Assembly: GCA_016283775.1 (NCBI GenBank)
Contig: JAEENL010000102.1
Coordinates: 1-56,158, forward strand
DNA length: 56,158 nucleotides
From: Lachnospiraceae bacterium
Lineage (GTDB): Bacteria; Bacillota; Clostridia; Lachnospirales; Lachnospiraceae
Reading direction: 5' to 3'
A program made the translations under genes and the position numbers. The notes below the pieces were generated by a model. That model was not told the DNA's origin. It was given only the letters and a program-made list of their open reading frames with translations, and did not search any database. Shown piece by piece: positions 7,196 through 16,928 of the stretch; positions within the stretch are counted from its first letter, which is position 1, and each line of letters opens with the position of its first letter.

Positions 7196-8830
7196 TCACG
7201 CCTGTTTATAAACTGTCATCCAGCATCCTTCTGTGCCCGGTGTGTTCTCGGGAGCCTTTAATATTCCTTTTTCTGTCAGTGCTTCAACCACGGAATCAAA
7301 TACCGGAAAACTTGCAAGGTCGTTTGCGTATTGCCAGTCGGGAAGAAGATGTTCCGGCACGTTTTTCCTGATAATGTGCGCGATCTTTTCCGCCACCCGC
7401 TCCGCTTCTTCTTCAAAACAAGGCTCGTCCATGAGTTTTTTGCTTACTGCAAACAGATTTTCCTCATCTTTTGCCTCATTCACAAGGATCGCTGTATAGA
7501 GCTTGTCACCTTCTTTAAAAAGATAACCACATTCCACCGCTTTTGCCGCATGCTCCTTATCGATCTCCGAAAGTGAGGAAATATCAAGCCCATATATCGC
7601 ACGGATGGCAAGCTGCAACAGGGCGTCCTGTGCGAGATTATGTGCACAATGAAAGTGGGGGGCAATTCTTGAACAATAGATATTATCCACGTGTACCGTA
7701 TCATACCCGCAGACATTACTGCCGAATATCCCGTCAAGACCACTTCCGTAATGCGTTCCGTTATCGATATAGCCATAGACGGTAAAAGGTCTTTCGGAAA
7801 CGGCTACATCAGAGAAATATCTGCTTTTTAATATACTGTACACCTTATTGCCAAAGGCCTCGGAAATGCGCTTCACCTGTTGCCACATGATGAGGTCCGG
7901 TGTCACTTTTTTATTGATGTAAGGAAAAGCCAGATATTCCTCCATATGCTCTTTCACAAATCCGATAACCGTGTCGCAGACTCCCGGGATCTCGGAAATG
8001 TAGGCCTGCTGCGCGCTGTCGATCACATCCTTTTCCAGAAGGATAAAATTGATCGCATATCTCCCGCCGTCTGTTTTTTTCAGCATTCCGTATTCGCCGT
8101 TCATGCCGTTCTTAAGGATCTCAAGTTCTTCTTCCACATAAGCCGTGGGAACGTTCAGCTCCTCAGCTATCTCCGTGGCCGTTCTAGGTTTCTTATTGCA
8201 AAGTCTCACGATGTGCTTTGAAAACATGCGCGTGCAGACCTCTCTCGGATCGCTCCACGCAGGGTTGCCGGTCCCCCATATCACAAATTCGGTCTTGTCC
8301 AGTGCCAGTGGTTTGGTATATGTCTCTTTCATTTCTTCTACCTCGCTTTTGATCTTTTTTCTTGCAGAAAAAAGTCTCTGACGCACCGAAACCTCGCTCG
8401 TTCCCTGAAGTTTTGCGATCTCTGCCGTCGAAAGAGAGTCAAGATAGTACATTATCATGACTTCACGGTATGCTTTTGTGAGAAATGCGATCCTCCGATA
8501 GATCTTTTTTAGGTCATCCCCGTCATCCTGAGGTTCCTCTTCAAAAGGGATGTTTTCCATCATTTCCTCGGGATCGCCCTCCGCAAACATCATGTTTTGC
8601 CTGCTTTTCTTCACAGAATGATCGGCATAGACATTTCTTGCGACCTTCCACACAAACGGCCAGAGATCCTTTATCTCTCCGTCACTTCCGGAAGACTTCA
8701 CAAGCTCAAAAACTATGTCCGAGCACAGTTCCTGTGCTTCGTATCCGTCGCCCGTACGCGAATAGCAAAAGCCGTACAGCTTTTCAAGCAAAGCGTCATC
8801 AATGTTTTTAAGCAATTCTTTTTTCTGCAT
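7196..8830 (-). CDS. ECF-like sigma factor with long C-terminal extension
   Basis: Residues 1-170 look like a sigma-70-family (ECF-type) factor. A region 2-like segment lies at about 10-80 (CSDIVFELV, WPFVWKVARNVYADH). A region 4 helix-turn-helix lies at about 115-165 (YREVMIMYYLDSLSTAEIAKLQGTS, then VRQRLFSARKKI). ECF factors are usually 160-200 residues, but this product continues to 544. After it comes a winged-helix-like stretch (about 219-250, TATEIAEELNVPTAYVEEEL), then a region of no recognised family with several His and Cys residues. It may be a one-protein regulator with its own sensing domain. The ATG at 8830 has no good ribosome binding site; a TTG at 8875 with 15 more residues is an alternative. 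No anti-sigma gene is adjacent. No clear promoter was seen at 8831-8940. Confidence 0.75.
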   Translation of the reverse strand: MQKKELLKNIDDALLEKLYGFCYSRTGDGYEAQELCSDIVFELVKSSGSDGEIKDLWPFVWKVARNVYADHSVKKSRQNMMFAEGDPEEMMENIPFEEEPQDDGDDLKKIYRRIAFLTKAYREVMIMYYLDSLSTAEIAKLQGTSEVSVRQRLFSARKKIKSEVEEMKETYTKPLALDKTEFVIWGTGNPAWSDPREVCTRMFSKHIVRLCNKKPRTATEIAEELNVPTAYVEEELEILKNGMNGEYGMLKKTDGGRYAINFILLEKDVIDSAQQAYISEIPGVCDTVIGFVKEHMEEYLAFPYINKKVTPDLIMWQQVKRISEAFGNKVYSILKSRYFSDVAVSERPFTVYGYIDNGTHYGSGLDGIFGSNVCGYDTVHVDNIYCSRIAPHFHCAHNLAQDALLQLAIRAIYGLDISSLSEIDKEHAAKAVECGYLFKEGDKLYTAILVNEAKDEENLFAVSKKLMDEPCFEEEAERVAEKIAHIIRKNVPEHLLPDWQYANDLASFPVFDSVVEALTEKGILKAPENTPGTEGCWMTVYKQA

Positions 8831-8940
8831 TAAGTGTTTTTGCCGATGCCTCTTTGACAGCGGCTGTCCTTTCAAAGCGCTTGATCAATGCTTTCACACA
8901 TATAGTCTTTGTGTTCTGACATTTGTTATGCGAGGTTAAA

Positions 8941-8988
8941 AAAATTTTTTAAAAATAATCCACCCTTCCGGGAAAGCCCAAAAGGGTG
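8941..8988 (-). terminator. Terminator of the flagellin unit
   Basis: The arms CACCCTT and AAGGGTG (8961-8988) enclose an inner GGG/CCC stem. On the minus strand they are followed by GATTATTTTT and a further long T run. It closes the flagellin plus discoidin-like unit. Confidence 0.88.
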
Positions 8989-9000
8989 AAAAGTACACGT

Positions 9001-9792
9001 TCAATCGCTGTTCTTTCCGTACACTTCCATCTGAGTCAGCGCGGGGAAAGGACTGGGATCGTCGGCTTTTATGAGGTCCGAGAGTTTCACCCACTCGATG
9101 CCCTGCTTTTTGATGTCAAATATGTGCGGTACGCCGGACTTTTTCTCCATTTTAACGGTTTCTTTCGTTCCGTCGGAAAATGTGAAAACAGCGGTCACCC
9201 ACCAGTTGTCATGCGGGAAATCGGCCCTTGTGTAAAGCCGTATCTCGTCTATGTCCACTTTTCTGCCAAACTCGATCGTGAGTTCCGCATCGTCCTGACG
9301 GTTTATCCCCCAGGATTCGTAAGGCCATTCACCATGGGACTCAGTCGCAAGGATGCCGTCTATCGCGTTCTGAGCGGCAAATACCGACTCTCCTCTTGTT
9401 TCTACATTTGCATGTGCATGAGGAAATACACCGGCGGCCTCATGGCGGTCAAAAGTGTTTAAAGCCAGATTCCTGTATGCGGATATCTCAAAATCCTCTG
9501 CAAAACGTATGGACAGATAGTGCCTGTTTCCCGAAAAAGCAAGGGGATTCAGGTTTTCCTTTTTTTCGTAAAAAGGAACAGGGTATGTGACCGTGTCTTT
9601 TGTGATGAGCACAAGTGCCTCCTGCATCGCTGCATCGACTCTCACAACGTAATAGCGTCCTTCCTCAAGTCCTGAAAAACTTATCACGTCGCCCTTTCTG
9701 TATTCACCGTTCCACGCAAGCACCGCCCGGTCTGTGCCTTCTGCAGACACCTTCGGTACATGATCCCATTCGTTATAGATCTCGATCCTCAT
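9001..9792 (-). CDS. Discoidin (F5/8 type C)-like carbohydrate-binding protein
   Basis: A 263-residue protein with no signal peptide or membrane segment. The C-terminal half (about 115-260) has features of a galactose-binding jelly-roll: NLALNTFD, ending in a short hydrophobic-aromatic strand; an NAIDG-x-x-x-T-x-SHG-x-W-x-x-x-SW block typical of F5/8C modules; then ELTIEFGRKVDIDEIRLY. The N-terminal part resembles a small beta domain. It starts 26 bases after flagellin with a GGAGG site and shares its SigD transcript, with a terminator straight after. This suggests a flagellum-related task, for example recognising a glycan on flagellin, but that is inference. I do not know of a characterised member. 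Confidence 0.72.
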   Translation of the reverse strand: MRIEIYNEWDHVPKVSAEGTDRAVLAWNGEYRKGDVISFSGLEEGRYYVVRVDAAMQEALVLITKDTVTYPVPFYEKKENLNPLAFSGNRHYLSIRFAEDFEISAYRNLALNTFDRHEAAGVFPHAHANVETRGESVFAAQNAIDGILATESHGEWPYESWGINRQDDAELTIEFGRKVDIDEIRLYTRADFPHDNWWVTAVFTFSDGTKETVKMEKKSGVPHIFDIKKQGIEWVKLSDLIKADDPSPFPALTQMEVYGKNSD

Positions 9793-9818
9793 AAAACCCT
9801 CCGATCCTGTGTATATCA

Positions 9819-11492
9819 TTAACCCTGAAGAAGTGAAAGCACGCCCTGAGTCGCCTGATTTGCCTGGGCGAGCATCGATGTGCCGGCCTGCTGCAGGATG
9901 TTGTTCTTTGAATACTGCACCATCATCTCAGCCATGTCCACATCACGTATGGTCGACTCTGCGGCCTGCATGTTTTCCGCGGTGTTGTCGAGGTTGCTTA
10001 TCGTATGCTCCAGTCTGTTCTGAACGGCACCGAGAAGCGCTCTCTGCTTAGAAACCTTTGCGATGGCTCCGTCTATCGCGCCGATCGACTTTGACGCAGC
10101 CGATTGGTTCGAAAGATCCACGTGTCCAGTGTGCACTCCAAGCGCCTTTGCGGACATATCGTCTATCGAAAAGCTCATTGTCTGCCCTTCGTTTGCTCCG
10201 ACCTGAAGTATCACGCCGTTCCCGCCCGATGCAACGTTATATTTCGGCTGTCCGAGATATGCGTCTTCATCGCCAAGCCCCTGTCCTCCGGTCATGTTCA
10301 TCCCGTTTACCACGGTAACTGCGCCGTTTGAACTTGATGTCATTCCGCTGTGGCATCCGACCGAAAAGTTACTCGTGACAAAAAGTGTATTGGGTTCATC
10401 CGGGTCCTCTCCGCTTAATTTTATTTCCAAAGGAACGCCGGCTTTTGCGATGATTGTCTCAAGATCCTGCTCGGAGTATTCCTTGCCTGACATCAGATGA
10501 AGTTCAAATGTCGAAGCCCTAGTGATCTTTCCGTCCGCATCATATGTCGGCGCATCGATCTCTTCAAATTCCTCCTGCCCCTCTTTTGCGTCAAAGCTCA
10601 TGATGATGTGAAGATTAAAGTCTTCACCGTATTTCTTTGCGATGAACTGGATCTTGTTTGCTCCCACAAAGCCGGAAGCCGTGATCTCTACGGTCTGCGA
10701 CGAGGCCTTTATTCCTTCGACCGTACCGCCGTCAATGCCATTATAGTCCGCTGTTCCCTGTGTATATGAGCCGTAAGTGAGGCAAAGCTTTACATTTGCC
10801 GGGGAAGCGGTCGCAGTAGAATCTTCCTGTTTTGCTTTTTCTATCAGGTCGTCTATCTCAGCCTGCGTATATGTCGCATTTTCCGCAAGGTTTAAGGTAA
10901 GCGTTTTTCCGTCGTTGGACCATATCGCAGATTCAGAACCCGCAACGGCATTATTCTTTGTTGCGATCTTTACGCCCTTTACATCGGATGTTAGAAAACC
11001 CTTGAGTGTGGTGTCGTAAACGCCGAATTTAGGGCCGGATGAAGTAACGTTTGTTGATGCCGCGGAAAGCGAACCGTCAAGGAGCGGCATGGTATTGAAC
11101 TCGGTATCGGTGGATATGCGGTCAAGCTCCTCCTGGAGCTGTGAGATCTCATCCTGCAGATTTCCGCGGTCGCTGTCGGTCTCGGTTCCGTTGGCTGCCT
11201 GAACGGCAAGTTCTCTCATTCTCTGTAAAATGGAATGTGTTTCAGCCAGGGCGCCTTCAGCAGTCTGTATCATGGAAATGCCGTCATTCGCATTGGATGA
11301 TGCCTGGTTCAGGCCTCTTATCTGGCTCCTCATCTTTTCCGAAATGGCCAGACCCGCAGCATCGTCGGCGGCGCGGTTAATCCTGTATCCTGACGACAGT
11401 TTTTCCATGTTTTTTGAAAGGTTCCCTGTCGTTATCCCAAGCTGTCTGTTTGTGTTGAGTGATGATATGTTGTGCTGAACTACCATTGCCAT
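9819..11492 (-). CDS. hag: Flagellin
   Basis: The filament subunit, 557 residues. The conserved N-terminal D0/D1 helices ([49 protein letters not shown]) and C-terminal D0 ([23 protein letters not shown], ending LSLLQG) are intact. The [10 protein letters not shown] stretch is the TLR5-contacting region in known flagellins. The middle, about 145-450, is an expanded variable domain with weak low-complexity sections, making this protein larger than the roughly 275-residue minimal flagellins. The ATG has a GGAGGAGG site 9 bases upstream. Driven by a SigD promoter, and followed by a discoidin-like protein in the same unit. Confidence 0.97.
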   Translation of the reverse strand: MAMVVQHNISSLNTNRQLGITTGNLSKNMEKLSSGYRINRAADDAAGLAISEKMRSQIRGLNQASSNANDGISMIQTAEGALAETHSILQRMRELAVQAANGTETDSDRGNLQDEISQLQEELDRISTDTEFNTMPLLDGSLSAASTNVTSSGPKFGVYDTTLKGFLTSDVKGVKIATKNNAVAGSESAIWSNDGKTLTLNLAENATYTQAEIDDLIEKAKQEDSTATASPANVKLCLTYGSYTQGTADYNGIDGGTVEGIKASSQTVEITASGFVGANKIQFIAKKYGEDFNLHIIMSFDAKEGQEEFEEIDAPTYDADGKITRASTFELHLMSGKEYSEQDLETIIAKAGVPLEIKLSGEDPDEPNTLFVTSNFSVGCHSGMTSSSNGAVTVVNGMNMTGGQGLGDEDAYLGQPKYNVASGGNGVILQVGANEGQTMSFSIDDMSAKALGVHTGHVDLSNQSAASKSIGAIDGAIAKVSKQRALLGAVQNRLEHTISNLDNTAENMQAAESTIRDVDMAEMMVQYSKNNILQQAGTSMLAQANQATQGVLSLLQG

Positions 11493-11555
11493 GTGTTAGT
11501 ACCTCCTCCGGTCCTGTGCGGTCAAAAACTAAAAAAGCATATATCACTGTTATTG

Positions 11556-11582
11556 TTATCGGCAATTAAACACGGCACTTTA
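11556..11582 (-). promoter_or_regulatory. SigD (sigma-28) promoter of flagellin
   Basis: TAAA (11579-11582), a 15-base spacer and GCCGATAA (11556-11563): an exact match to the sigma-28 consensus. It lies immediately after the gpmI terminator. Confidence 0.93.
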
Positions 11583-11590
11583 CACATTAT

Positions 11591-11623
11591 AAAAAAAAGT
11601 CCCGCAAGGTGTACCCTGCGGGA
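11591..11623 (-). terminator. Terminator after gpmI
   Basis: A 7-bp GC-rich stem (TCCCGCA/TGCGGGA) with an inner pairing, followed on the minus strand by an 8-T tract (11591-11598). It separates the glycolytic operon from flagellin. Confidence 0.92.
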
Positions 11624-11635
11624 GCTTGTGTTTTA

Positions 11636-13165
11636 CTATTTTCTGACTATCAGAGACTCTCCTGTCATCTCGGCGGGCTTTTCCATGCCCATCATCTCGA
11701 TCATTGTGGGAACGATGTTTGCAAGGCATCCGCCCTCTTTAAGCGAGAAGGAAGGATCTGCGTTCACGATGAGGAAAGGAACAGGATTGGTTGTATGTGC
11801 TGTCCAGGGATCACCGTTTTCATCGATCAGCATCTCGGCATTTCCATGGTCTGCGCAGATGAACATCTGACCGTTTACTTCCTTTACGGCGTCAACTGTT
11901 TTTCCTACGCACTCGTCAACACATTCGATTGCCTTGATGCAGGCTTCCATGATGCCTGTATGGCCAACCATGTCGGGGTTTGCAAAGTTGCAGATGATCA
12001 CGTCATACTTCTGAGATCTGATCGCTCCGCAGAGTTTCTCGCAAACTTCGGGAAGGCTCATCTCGGGCTTCTGGTCAAATGTCGCGATCTTGGGCGAATC
12101 CACAAGGATACGGTCCTCACCCTCAAACTGCTTCTCTTCACCACCGTTGAAGAAGAAGGTAACGTGGGCATATTTCTGGGTCTCGGCGATCCTGAGCTGT
12201 TTAAGTCCGTGCTTTGAAAGGAACTCGCCAAAGGTCATCTTTAATTCTTCGGGAGGATAAGCCACGGTGACATTAGGCATCTCGGCATCATACTGCGCCA
12301 TGCATACATAGTGGAGCGGGAAGAAACCGTTTCTTCTCTCAAATCCTTTGAAATCAGGATCCACAAAGCTTCTTGTGATCTGGCGCGCACGGTCGGGACG
12401 GAAATTGAAGAATACAACGGAATCACCGGATTCTACCATACCGTTTTCGTCGATCACAGCAGGGATCATGAACTCATCGGTCTTACCGTTTTTGTAGGAA
12501 TTCCTGATCGCCTGTACGGGATCGCTTTCTTTAACGCCCTCTCCGTAAACGATCGCAGAATATGCTTTTTCGACACGGTCCCAGAGATTGTCTCTGTCCA
12601 TCGCCCAGAATCTTCCGCAGATGGTGGCAACGGAGCCCGTGCCTATCTCCTTCATCTTCTTAACGACTTCTTCCATGTCGTCGGCTGCCGATGCGGGCGG
12701 AACGTCACGTCCGTCAAGGAAAGCATGCAGATATACTTTCTCTAAACCGAACTGCTTTGCCATGTTGAGAAGTCCGTAGATATGGGTGATGTGGCTGTGT
12801 ACGCCTCCGGGAGAGACAAGTCCCATAAGGTGAAGTTTCTTTCCCTTTTCGGCGGCTGACTTCATACATGCCACTAATGCGGGATTCTTGTAAAATGTGC
12901 CGTCCTCGATATCCTTGCTGATCTTTACCAGCATCTGGTATACGATGCGTCCGGCGCCCATGTTGGTGTGTCCGACTTCGGAATTTCCCATCTGACCGTC
13001 GGGAAGTCCGACAAAGAGGCCCGAAGCCTGTCCCTGTACATAGGGGCATTCCTTCATAAGTTTATCCATGACGGGTGTTTTTGCCTGCGCGATGGCATTT
13101 CCCTCTGTTTTGGGATTGAGGCCGTATCCGTCAAGGATAAGCAGAACTGTAGGTTTTTTGCTCAT
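11636..13165 (-). CDS. gpmI: 2,3-bisphosphoglycerate-independent phosphoglycerate mutase
   Basis: Interconverts 3- and 2-phosphoglycerate in glycolysis. The 509-residue alkaline-phosphatase-superfamily enzyme has the dimanganese site residues in LILDGYGLN near the start, the active-site serine in QMGNSEVGH (about residue 61), the LHAFLDGRDVPP motif, and the C-terminal metal motif (CADHGNAE, then WTAHTTNPVPF). Length is typical. It is the last gene of the gap-pgk-tpiA-gpmI operon, separated from tpiA by a 114-base gap with two hairpins, and followed by a strong terminator. The ATG has an AAGGAA site. Confidence 0.97.
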   Translation of the reverse strand: MSKKPTVLLILDGYGLNPKTEGNAIAQAKTPVMDKLMKECPYVQGQASGLFVGLPDGQMGNSEVGHTNMGAGRIVYQMLVKISKDIEDGTFYKNPALVACMKSAAEKGKKLHLMGLVSPGGVHSHITHIYGLLNMAKQFGLEKVYLHAFLDGRDVPPASAADDMEEVVKKMKEIGTGSVATICGRFWAMDRDNLWDRVEKAYSAIVYGEGVKESDPVQAIRNSYKNGKTDEFMIPAVIDENGMVESGDSVVFFNFRPDRARQITRSFVDPDFKGFERRNGFFPLHYVCMAQYDAEMPNVTVAYPPEELKMTFGEFLSKHGLKQLRIAETQKYAHVTFFFNGGEEKQFEGEDRILVDSPKIATFDQKPEMSLPEVCEKLCGAIRSQKYDVIICNFANPDMVGHTGIMEACIKAIECVDECVGKTVDAVKEVNGQMFICADHGNAEMLIDENGDPWTAHTTNPVPFLIVNADPSFSLKEGGCLANIVPTMIEMMGMEKPAEMTGESLIVRK

Positions 13166-13189
13166 AAAAATATTCCTTTCAGAAATCGC

Positions 13190-13283
13190 CGGGAGAGGCT
13201 ATGAACCTCTCCCGACGTAGGTAAGCATCTGCTTTGACTTCGGAAACAGCTCGTGACCACGAGCCCGAAGTCAAGATGCTTAC
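13190..13283 (-). promoter_or_regulatory. Two intercistronic hairpins between tpiA and gpmI
   Basis: A 9-bp stem (13190-13198 with 13206-13214) and a longer nested inverted repeat (13221-13283). The outer arms of the second pair GTAAGCATC with GATGCTTAC, the middle arms pair TTGACTTCGG with CCGAAGTCAA, and the inner tip is CTCGTG/CACGAG. The outer arm covers the tpiA stop codon. There is no T tract, so RNA processing or stability control is more likely than termination. Confidence 0.7.
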
Positions 13284-14029
13284 TTGTTATAATTAACAAT
13301 CTTACCGAAATCGGGTTTCAGCGAAGCTCCGCCGATGAGACCTCCGTCAATGTCAGGCTTTGAAAGAAGCTCAGCAGCATTTGCTGCATTCATCGATCCG
13401 CCGTACTGTATGCGTACTGCTTCAGCAGTTGCTGCATCGTAAAGCTCACCGATCAGTTTGCGGATGAGTCCGCAAACTTCCTGTGCCTGATCCGCTGTAG
13501 CTGTCTCGCCCGTTCCGATGGCCCAGATAGGCTCATAAGCGATAACAAGCTCTTTAACCTGATCTGCCGTAACACCGTCAAGATCCCAGGTGATCTGTCT
13601 CTTTACCCATTCGGCATAAGTGCCCGCTTTGCGGACAGTAAGGGACTCGCCGCAGCAAAGGATGGGCTTTAAGCCGGAAGCAAAAGCTTTCTTGACCTTC
13701 TGGTTGATGAGGATATCATTCTCGCCGAAGATGTCTCTTCTTTCGGAATGACCGATGATGATGTACTCAACACCGGCATCCTTGAGCATCGGAGCGGAAA
13801 TCTCACCGGTAAATGCGCCCTTGTCTTCGATATAGAAATTCTCTGCACCGATATGTACGTTTGTTCCCTTTACAGCCTCGGCAACAGGTACGATGTCGAT
13901 GGCAGGTACGCAGTAAACAACGTCAACTTCATCATTCTTAACAAGGTCCTTTAATTCTGCGCAAAGAGCAACTGCCTCGCTGGGAGTCTTGTTCATCTTC
14001 CAGTTGCCTGCGATGATCTTTTTTCTCAT
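13280..14029 (-). CDS. tpiA: Triosephosphate isomerase
   Basis: Interconverts dihydroxyacetone phosphate and glyceraldehyde 3-phosphate. The 249-residue TIM barrel has the substrate lysine in AGNWKMNK (about residue 12), the catalytic histidine in IIGHSERR, the catalytic glutamate in [13 protein letters not shown] (which also contains loop 6), and the phosphate site [13 protein letters not shown]. Length is typical. The ATG has a GGAGC site 8 bases away. It is the third gene of the glycolytic operon. Its stop codon is buried in the stem of a long hairpin shared with the gpmI leader. Confidence 0.98.
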   Translation of the reverse strand: MRKKIIAGNWKMNKTPSEAVALCAELKDLVKNDEVDVVYCVPAIDIVPVAEAVKGTNVHIGAENFYIEDKGAFTGEISAPMLKDAGVEYIIIGHSERRDIFGENDILINQKVKKAFASGLKPILCCGESLTVRKAGTYAEWVKRQITWDLDGVTADQVKELVIAYEPIWAIGTGETATADQAQEVCGLIRKLIGELYDAATAEAVRIQYGGSMNAANAAELLSKPDIDGGLIGGASLKPDFGKIVNYNK

Positions 14030-14057
14030 TTGTTAAGCTCCTTAAAACTTGTTATAT

Positions 14058-14076
14058 GATCCCGTTTTCCGGGATC
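14058..14076 (-). promoter_or_regulatory. Hairpin between pgk and tpiA
   Basis: A 7-bp GC-rich stem (GATCCCG with CGGGATC) in the 51-base gap between pgk and tpiA, without a T tract. It probably affects message stability or relative expression rather than ending transcription. Confidence 0.6.
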
Positions 14077-14080
14077 GGTC

Positions 14081-15274
14081 CTATTTGTCGTTAGCTGCTG
14101 CTACGCCGGGAAGTTCCTTGCCTTCAAGGAATTCAAGGGAAGCACCGCCGCCTGTGGAGATGTGGGTCATCTTGTCACCGAAGCCGAGCTGGTTAACAGC
14201 TGCTGCGGAGTCACCGCCGCCGATAATGGTAACGGCATCGATCTCAGCCATAGCTTTTGCAACTGCGATCGTACCCTTTGCGAAATTGGGCATTTCGAAT
14301 ACGCCCATAGGTCCGTTCCAAACGACTGTCTTTGCATCCTTAAGAGCGTCTGCATAAAGCTTTCTGGTCTCTTCACCGATGTCAAGACCCTGCTCGTCTG
14401 CAGCGATCTGTCCGCGGCCTACTGTATGGAAAGGAGCGTCATTTGAGAATTCCTTTGCAACAACGGTATCAACGGGGATGAGAAGCTTGACATTGTTCTT
14501 CTTAGCCTTCTCCATCATCTCTTTTGCATAATCGAGATAGTCCTCTTCAAGAAGAGACTGACCAACTTCCTCACCGAGAGCCTTCATGAATGTGTAAGCC
14601 ATGCCGCCGCCGATGATGAGAGTGTCAACCTTGTCAAGAAGGTTGTTGATAACGGAGATCTTGGAAGAAACCTTGGAACCGCCGAGGATGGCAACGAAGG
14701 GACGCTTCGGGTTGTCAACCGCATTTCCGAGGAAATTGATCTCTTTCTCCATGAGATATCCGACAACAGAGGTCTTAACAAACTGGGTAACGCCTACGTT
14801 TGAGCAGTGAGCTCTGTGAGCGGTACCGAAAGCGTCGTCAACAAAAACATCTGCAAGAGAAGCAAGTTCCTTTGAGAATGCCTCGCCGTTCTTTGTCTCT
14901 TCTGCTCTGTAACGTGTGTTCTCAAGAAGAACAACGTCGCCGTCCTTCATTGCCGCAACGGCTGCCTTTGCATTGTCGCCTACAACGGTGGCATCTGCCG
15001 CAAACTTAACAGGCTGTCCGAGAAGCTTCTCAAGAGCTACGGCAACGGGAGCAAGTGAAAGCTCAGGCTTCGGCTCTCCCTTCGGCTTTCCGAGGTGTGA
15101 GCAGAGGATGACCTTACCGCCGTCATTGATGAGCTTCTTGATGGTAGGAAGTGCCGCAACGAGACGGGTATCGTCGGTGATGACACCGTCAGCGAGCGGA
15201 ACGTTGAAATCACAGCGTACAAGGACTCTCTGGCCCTTAACATTAATGTCGTCTACAGTCTTTTTGTTTAACAT
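14081..15274 (-). CDS. pgk: Phosphoglycerate kinase
   Basis: Makes ATP from ADP and 1,3-bisphosphoglycerate. The 397-residue two-lobed enzyme has the signature [11 protein letters not shown] near the N-terminus, the SHLGKPKG substrate loop, [22 protein letters not shown], and the glycine-rich nucleotide site near the end ([28 protein letters not shown]). Length is normal. The ATG follows an AAAGGA site. It is second in the operon; the gap gene upstream ends 86 bases away, with a strong hairpin in between. Confidence 0.98.
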   Translation of the reverse strand: MLNKKTVDDINVKGQRVLVRCDFNVPLADGVITDDTRLVAALPTIKKLINDGGKVILCSHLGKPKGEPKPELSLAPVAVALEKLLGQPVKFAADATVVGDNAKAAVAAMKDGDVVLLENTRYRAEETKNGEAFSKELASLADVFVDDAFGTAHRAHCSNVGVTQFVKTSVVGYLMEKEINFLGNAVDNPKRPFVAILGGSKVSSKISVINNLLDKVDTLIIGGGMAYTFMKALGEEVGQSLLEEDYLDYAKEMMEKAKKNNVKLLIPVDTVVAKEFSNDAPFHTVGRGQIAADEQGLDIGEETRKLYADALKDAKTVVWNGPMGVFEMPNFAKGTIAVAKAMAEIDAVTIIGGGDSAAAVNQLGFGDKMTHISTGGGASLEFLEGKELPGVAAANDK

Positions 15275-15294
15275 GATCTTTTTCCTTTCTGTTC

Positions 15295-15330
15295 AAAAAC
15301 GGGTCCGGTCCATCATATAGACCGGACCCG
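15295..15330 (-). terminator. Hairpin with T5 between gap and pgk
   Basis: An 11-bp perfect stem (15300-15310 with 15320-15330) and a 9-base loop, followed on the minus strand by five Ts (15295-15299). It looks like an intrinsic terminator, yet pgk has no visible promoter. It is therefore probably a partial terminator that makes gap transcripts more abundant than pgk transcripts. Confidence 0.75.
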
Positions 15331-15360
15331 TACAAGGTCATAAATATGGGTTAACGATCA

Positions 15361-16458
15361 TCAGTCGTTAAGAGAAGCATCAAGCTCTGCGAAGTACTTG
15401 ATAGTACGAACCATCTGGCTTGTGTAGCTGTTCTCGTTGTCATACCATGAAACAACCTGTACCTGATAGAGGTCGTCACCAAGAGCGGTAACCATGGTCT
15501 GAGTAGCATCGAAGAGTGAACCGTACTTCATGCCGATAACGTCAGAAGATACGAGAGGCTCCTCGCTGTAGCCGAAGGAAGCTGAAGCAGCAGCCTTCAT
15601 AGCCTCGTTGATGCCCTTCTTAAGGGAATCCTTGTCAACGCCTGCCTTCTTAACAACAGCAACAAGGATGGTGGTGGAACCTGTCGGAACAGGAACACGC
15701 TGAGCGGAGCCGATGAGCTTTCCGTTGAGCTCAGGGATAACAAGGCCGATAGCCTTTGCAGCGCCTGTGCTGTTGGGAACGATGTTTGCAGCGCCCGCAC
15801 GTGCACGACGAAGGTCACCCTTTCTGTGAGGTCCGTCAAGGATCATCTGATCGCCTGTGTAAGCATGGATGGTGCTCATGATACCGGACTGGATAGGTGC
15901 ATAATCGTTGAGAGCCTTAGCCATAGGAGCGAGGCAGTTGGTCGTGCAGCTTGCTGCAGAGATAACCTGATCGTCCTTTGTAAGTGTATTCTCGTTTACG
16001 GAGAATACGATGGTCTTAAGATCGTTTCCTGCAGGAGCGGAAATAACAACCTTCTTTGCACCTGCCTGGATGTGAGCCATTGACTTCTCCTTTGAGCAGT
16101 AGAAGCCTGTGCACTCAAGAACTACATCTACACCGAGCTGACCCCAGGGAAGATCTGCAGCCTTGGGCATAGCATAAATGGTGATCTCTTTTCCGTCAAC
16201 CGTGATTGAACCGGGGGTAACTACCGTCTTGCCGTCTTCAGCAAAAACGGGCTCCTTTGAAGCAACGGTGTGAAGATTCTCACCGATCCTTCCGCAATAA
16301 CCGCCCTGAGCTGTGTCATACTTAAGTAAGTTTGCAAGCATAGCGGGGCTTGTAAGATCATTGATGGCCACGATTTCGTAGCCTTCTGCTCCGAACATCT
16401 GTCTGAAAGCAAGACGTCCGATACGACCGAAACCATTGATCGCAACTTTAACTGCCAT
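15361..16458 (-). CDS. gap: Glyceraldehyde-3-phosphate dehydrogenase
   Basis: An NAD-dependent glycolytic dehydrogenase that also phosphorylates its product. The Rossmann motif INGFGRIGR is at the N-terminus and the catalytic cysteine is in [13 protein letters not shown] (about residue 170). The substrate loops [10 protein letters not shown] and [11 protein letters not shown] are near the C-terminus. At 365 residues it is about 30 longer than the usual 335. Much of the extra length is an insertion after KYDTAQGG (about residues 50-75). The ATG has a GGAGG site. It has a strong promoter and a structured leader, and heads the glycolytic operon. Confidence 0.97.
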   Translation of the reverse strand: MAVKVAINGFGRIGRLAFRQMFGAEGYEIVAINDLTSPAMLANLLKYDTAQGGYCGRIGENLHTVASKEPVFAEDGKTVVTPGSITVDGKEITIYAMPKAADLPWGQLGVDVVLECTGFYCSKEKSMAHIQAGAKKVVISAPAGNDLKTIVFSVNENTLTKDDQVISAASCTTNCLAPMAKALNDYAPIQSGIMSTIHAYTGDQMILDGPHRKGDLRRARAGAANIVPNSTGAAKAIGLVIPELNGKLIGSAQRVPVPTGSTTILVAVVKKAGVDKDSLKKGINEAMKAAASASFGYSEEPLVSSDVIGMKYGSLFDATQTMVTALGDDLYQVQVVSWYDNENSYTSQMVRTIKYFAELDASLND

Positions 16459-16502
16459 TTTTGTATCCTCCTGTGATCACGCATTATCTGCGCATATTTG
16501 TT

Positions 16503-16581
16503 ATCCGTATTTACGGATTATCCTTTAAGCAGGTTGCCCTGCCGGGGTTCGGATGTTCACCCGGAGCCGGAAAAGGCTCCG
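16503..16581 (-). promoter_or_regulatory. Structured leader of the gap operon
   Basis: In the untranslated leader of about 120 bases there are three successive stems: CGGAGCC with GGCTCCG (16562-16568/16575-16581), GCAGG with CCTGC (16529-16542), and ATCCGT with ACGGAT (16503-16518). None has a T tract. A 5' protective or protein-binding role is possible. It matches no riboswitch class I recognise. Confidence 0.6.
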
Positions 16582-16587
16582 AGGGGT

Positions 16588-16616
16588 ATTAAAGCACATT
16601 GTTTATTTTTTGTCAA
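16588..16616 (-). promoter_or_regulatory. gap operon promoter
   Basis: A perfect TTGACA (16611-16616), a 17-base spacer and TTTAAT (16588-16593). It is a strong housekeeping promoter, as expected for glycolysis. Confidence 0.88.
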
Positions 16617-16651
16617 TATCGTCTGACGGCGATCCGCCAAAAGATATTTTT

Positions 16652-16891
16652 TTACTGCTCAACCGTTTCATCGGGAAGGATGTTGACCTTTCCCTCGTAA
16701 AGCTCCTGAATGGCTATCGACAAGGGCTTGTTGCACTTGGGGATGACATAAGGCTCCGCACCGTCGATCAGCTGCCTTGCGCGTTTTGCGGTAGCAATGC
16801 AGATGGAATAACGGGAATTGATGACCTTGTGCTCTCCTTCTGCGTTTTCGTTTATTCTCTGGCTGAGTTCAGCGTAAGATGGATGTATCAT
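16652..16891 (-). CDS. rpoZ: RNA polymerase omega subunit
   Basis: A 79-residue accessory subunit that helps assemble RNA polymerase around beta-prime. It opens with MIHPSYAELSQRIN and has the conserved region (NSRYSICIATAKRARQLIDG, in the place of the usual K-Y-x-L-V-x-x-x-A-x-R-A-R) and a short acidic tail. A GAGAGGAAG site precedes the ATG. It lies 115 bases downstream of yicC with its own extended -10 promoter. In most Clostridia gmk sits between them; here it is missing. It is followed by the gap promoter. Confidence 0.9.
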   Translation of the reverse strand: MIHPSYAELSQRINENAEGEHKVINSRYSICIATAKRARQLIDGAEPYVIPKCNKPLSIAIQELYEGKVNILPDETVEQ

Positions 16892-16928
16892 TTCAAACTT
16901 CCTCTCTGATAAATTATGTGCGACAGGT

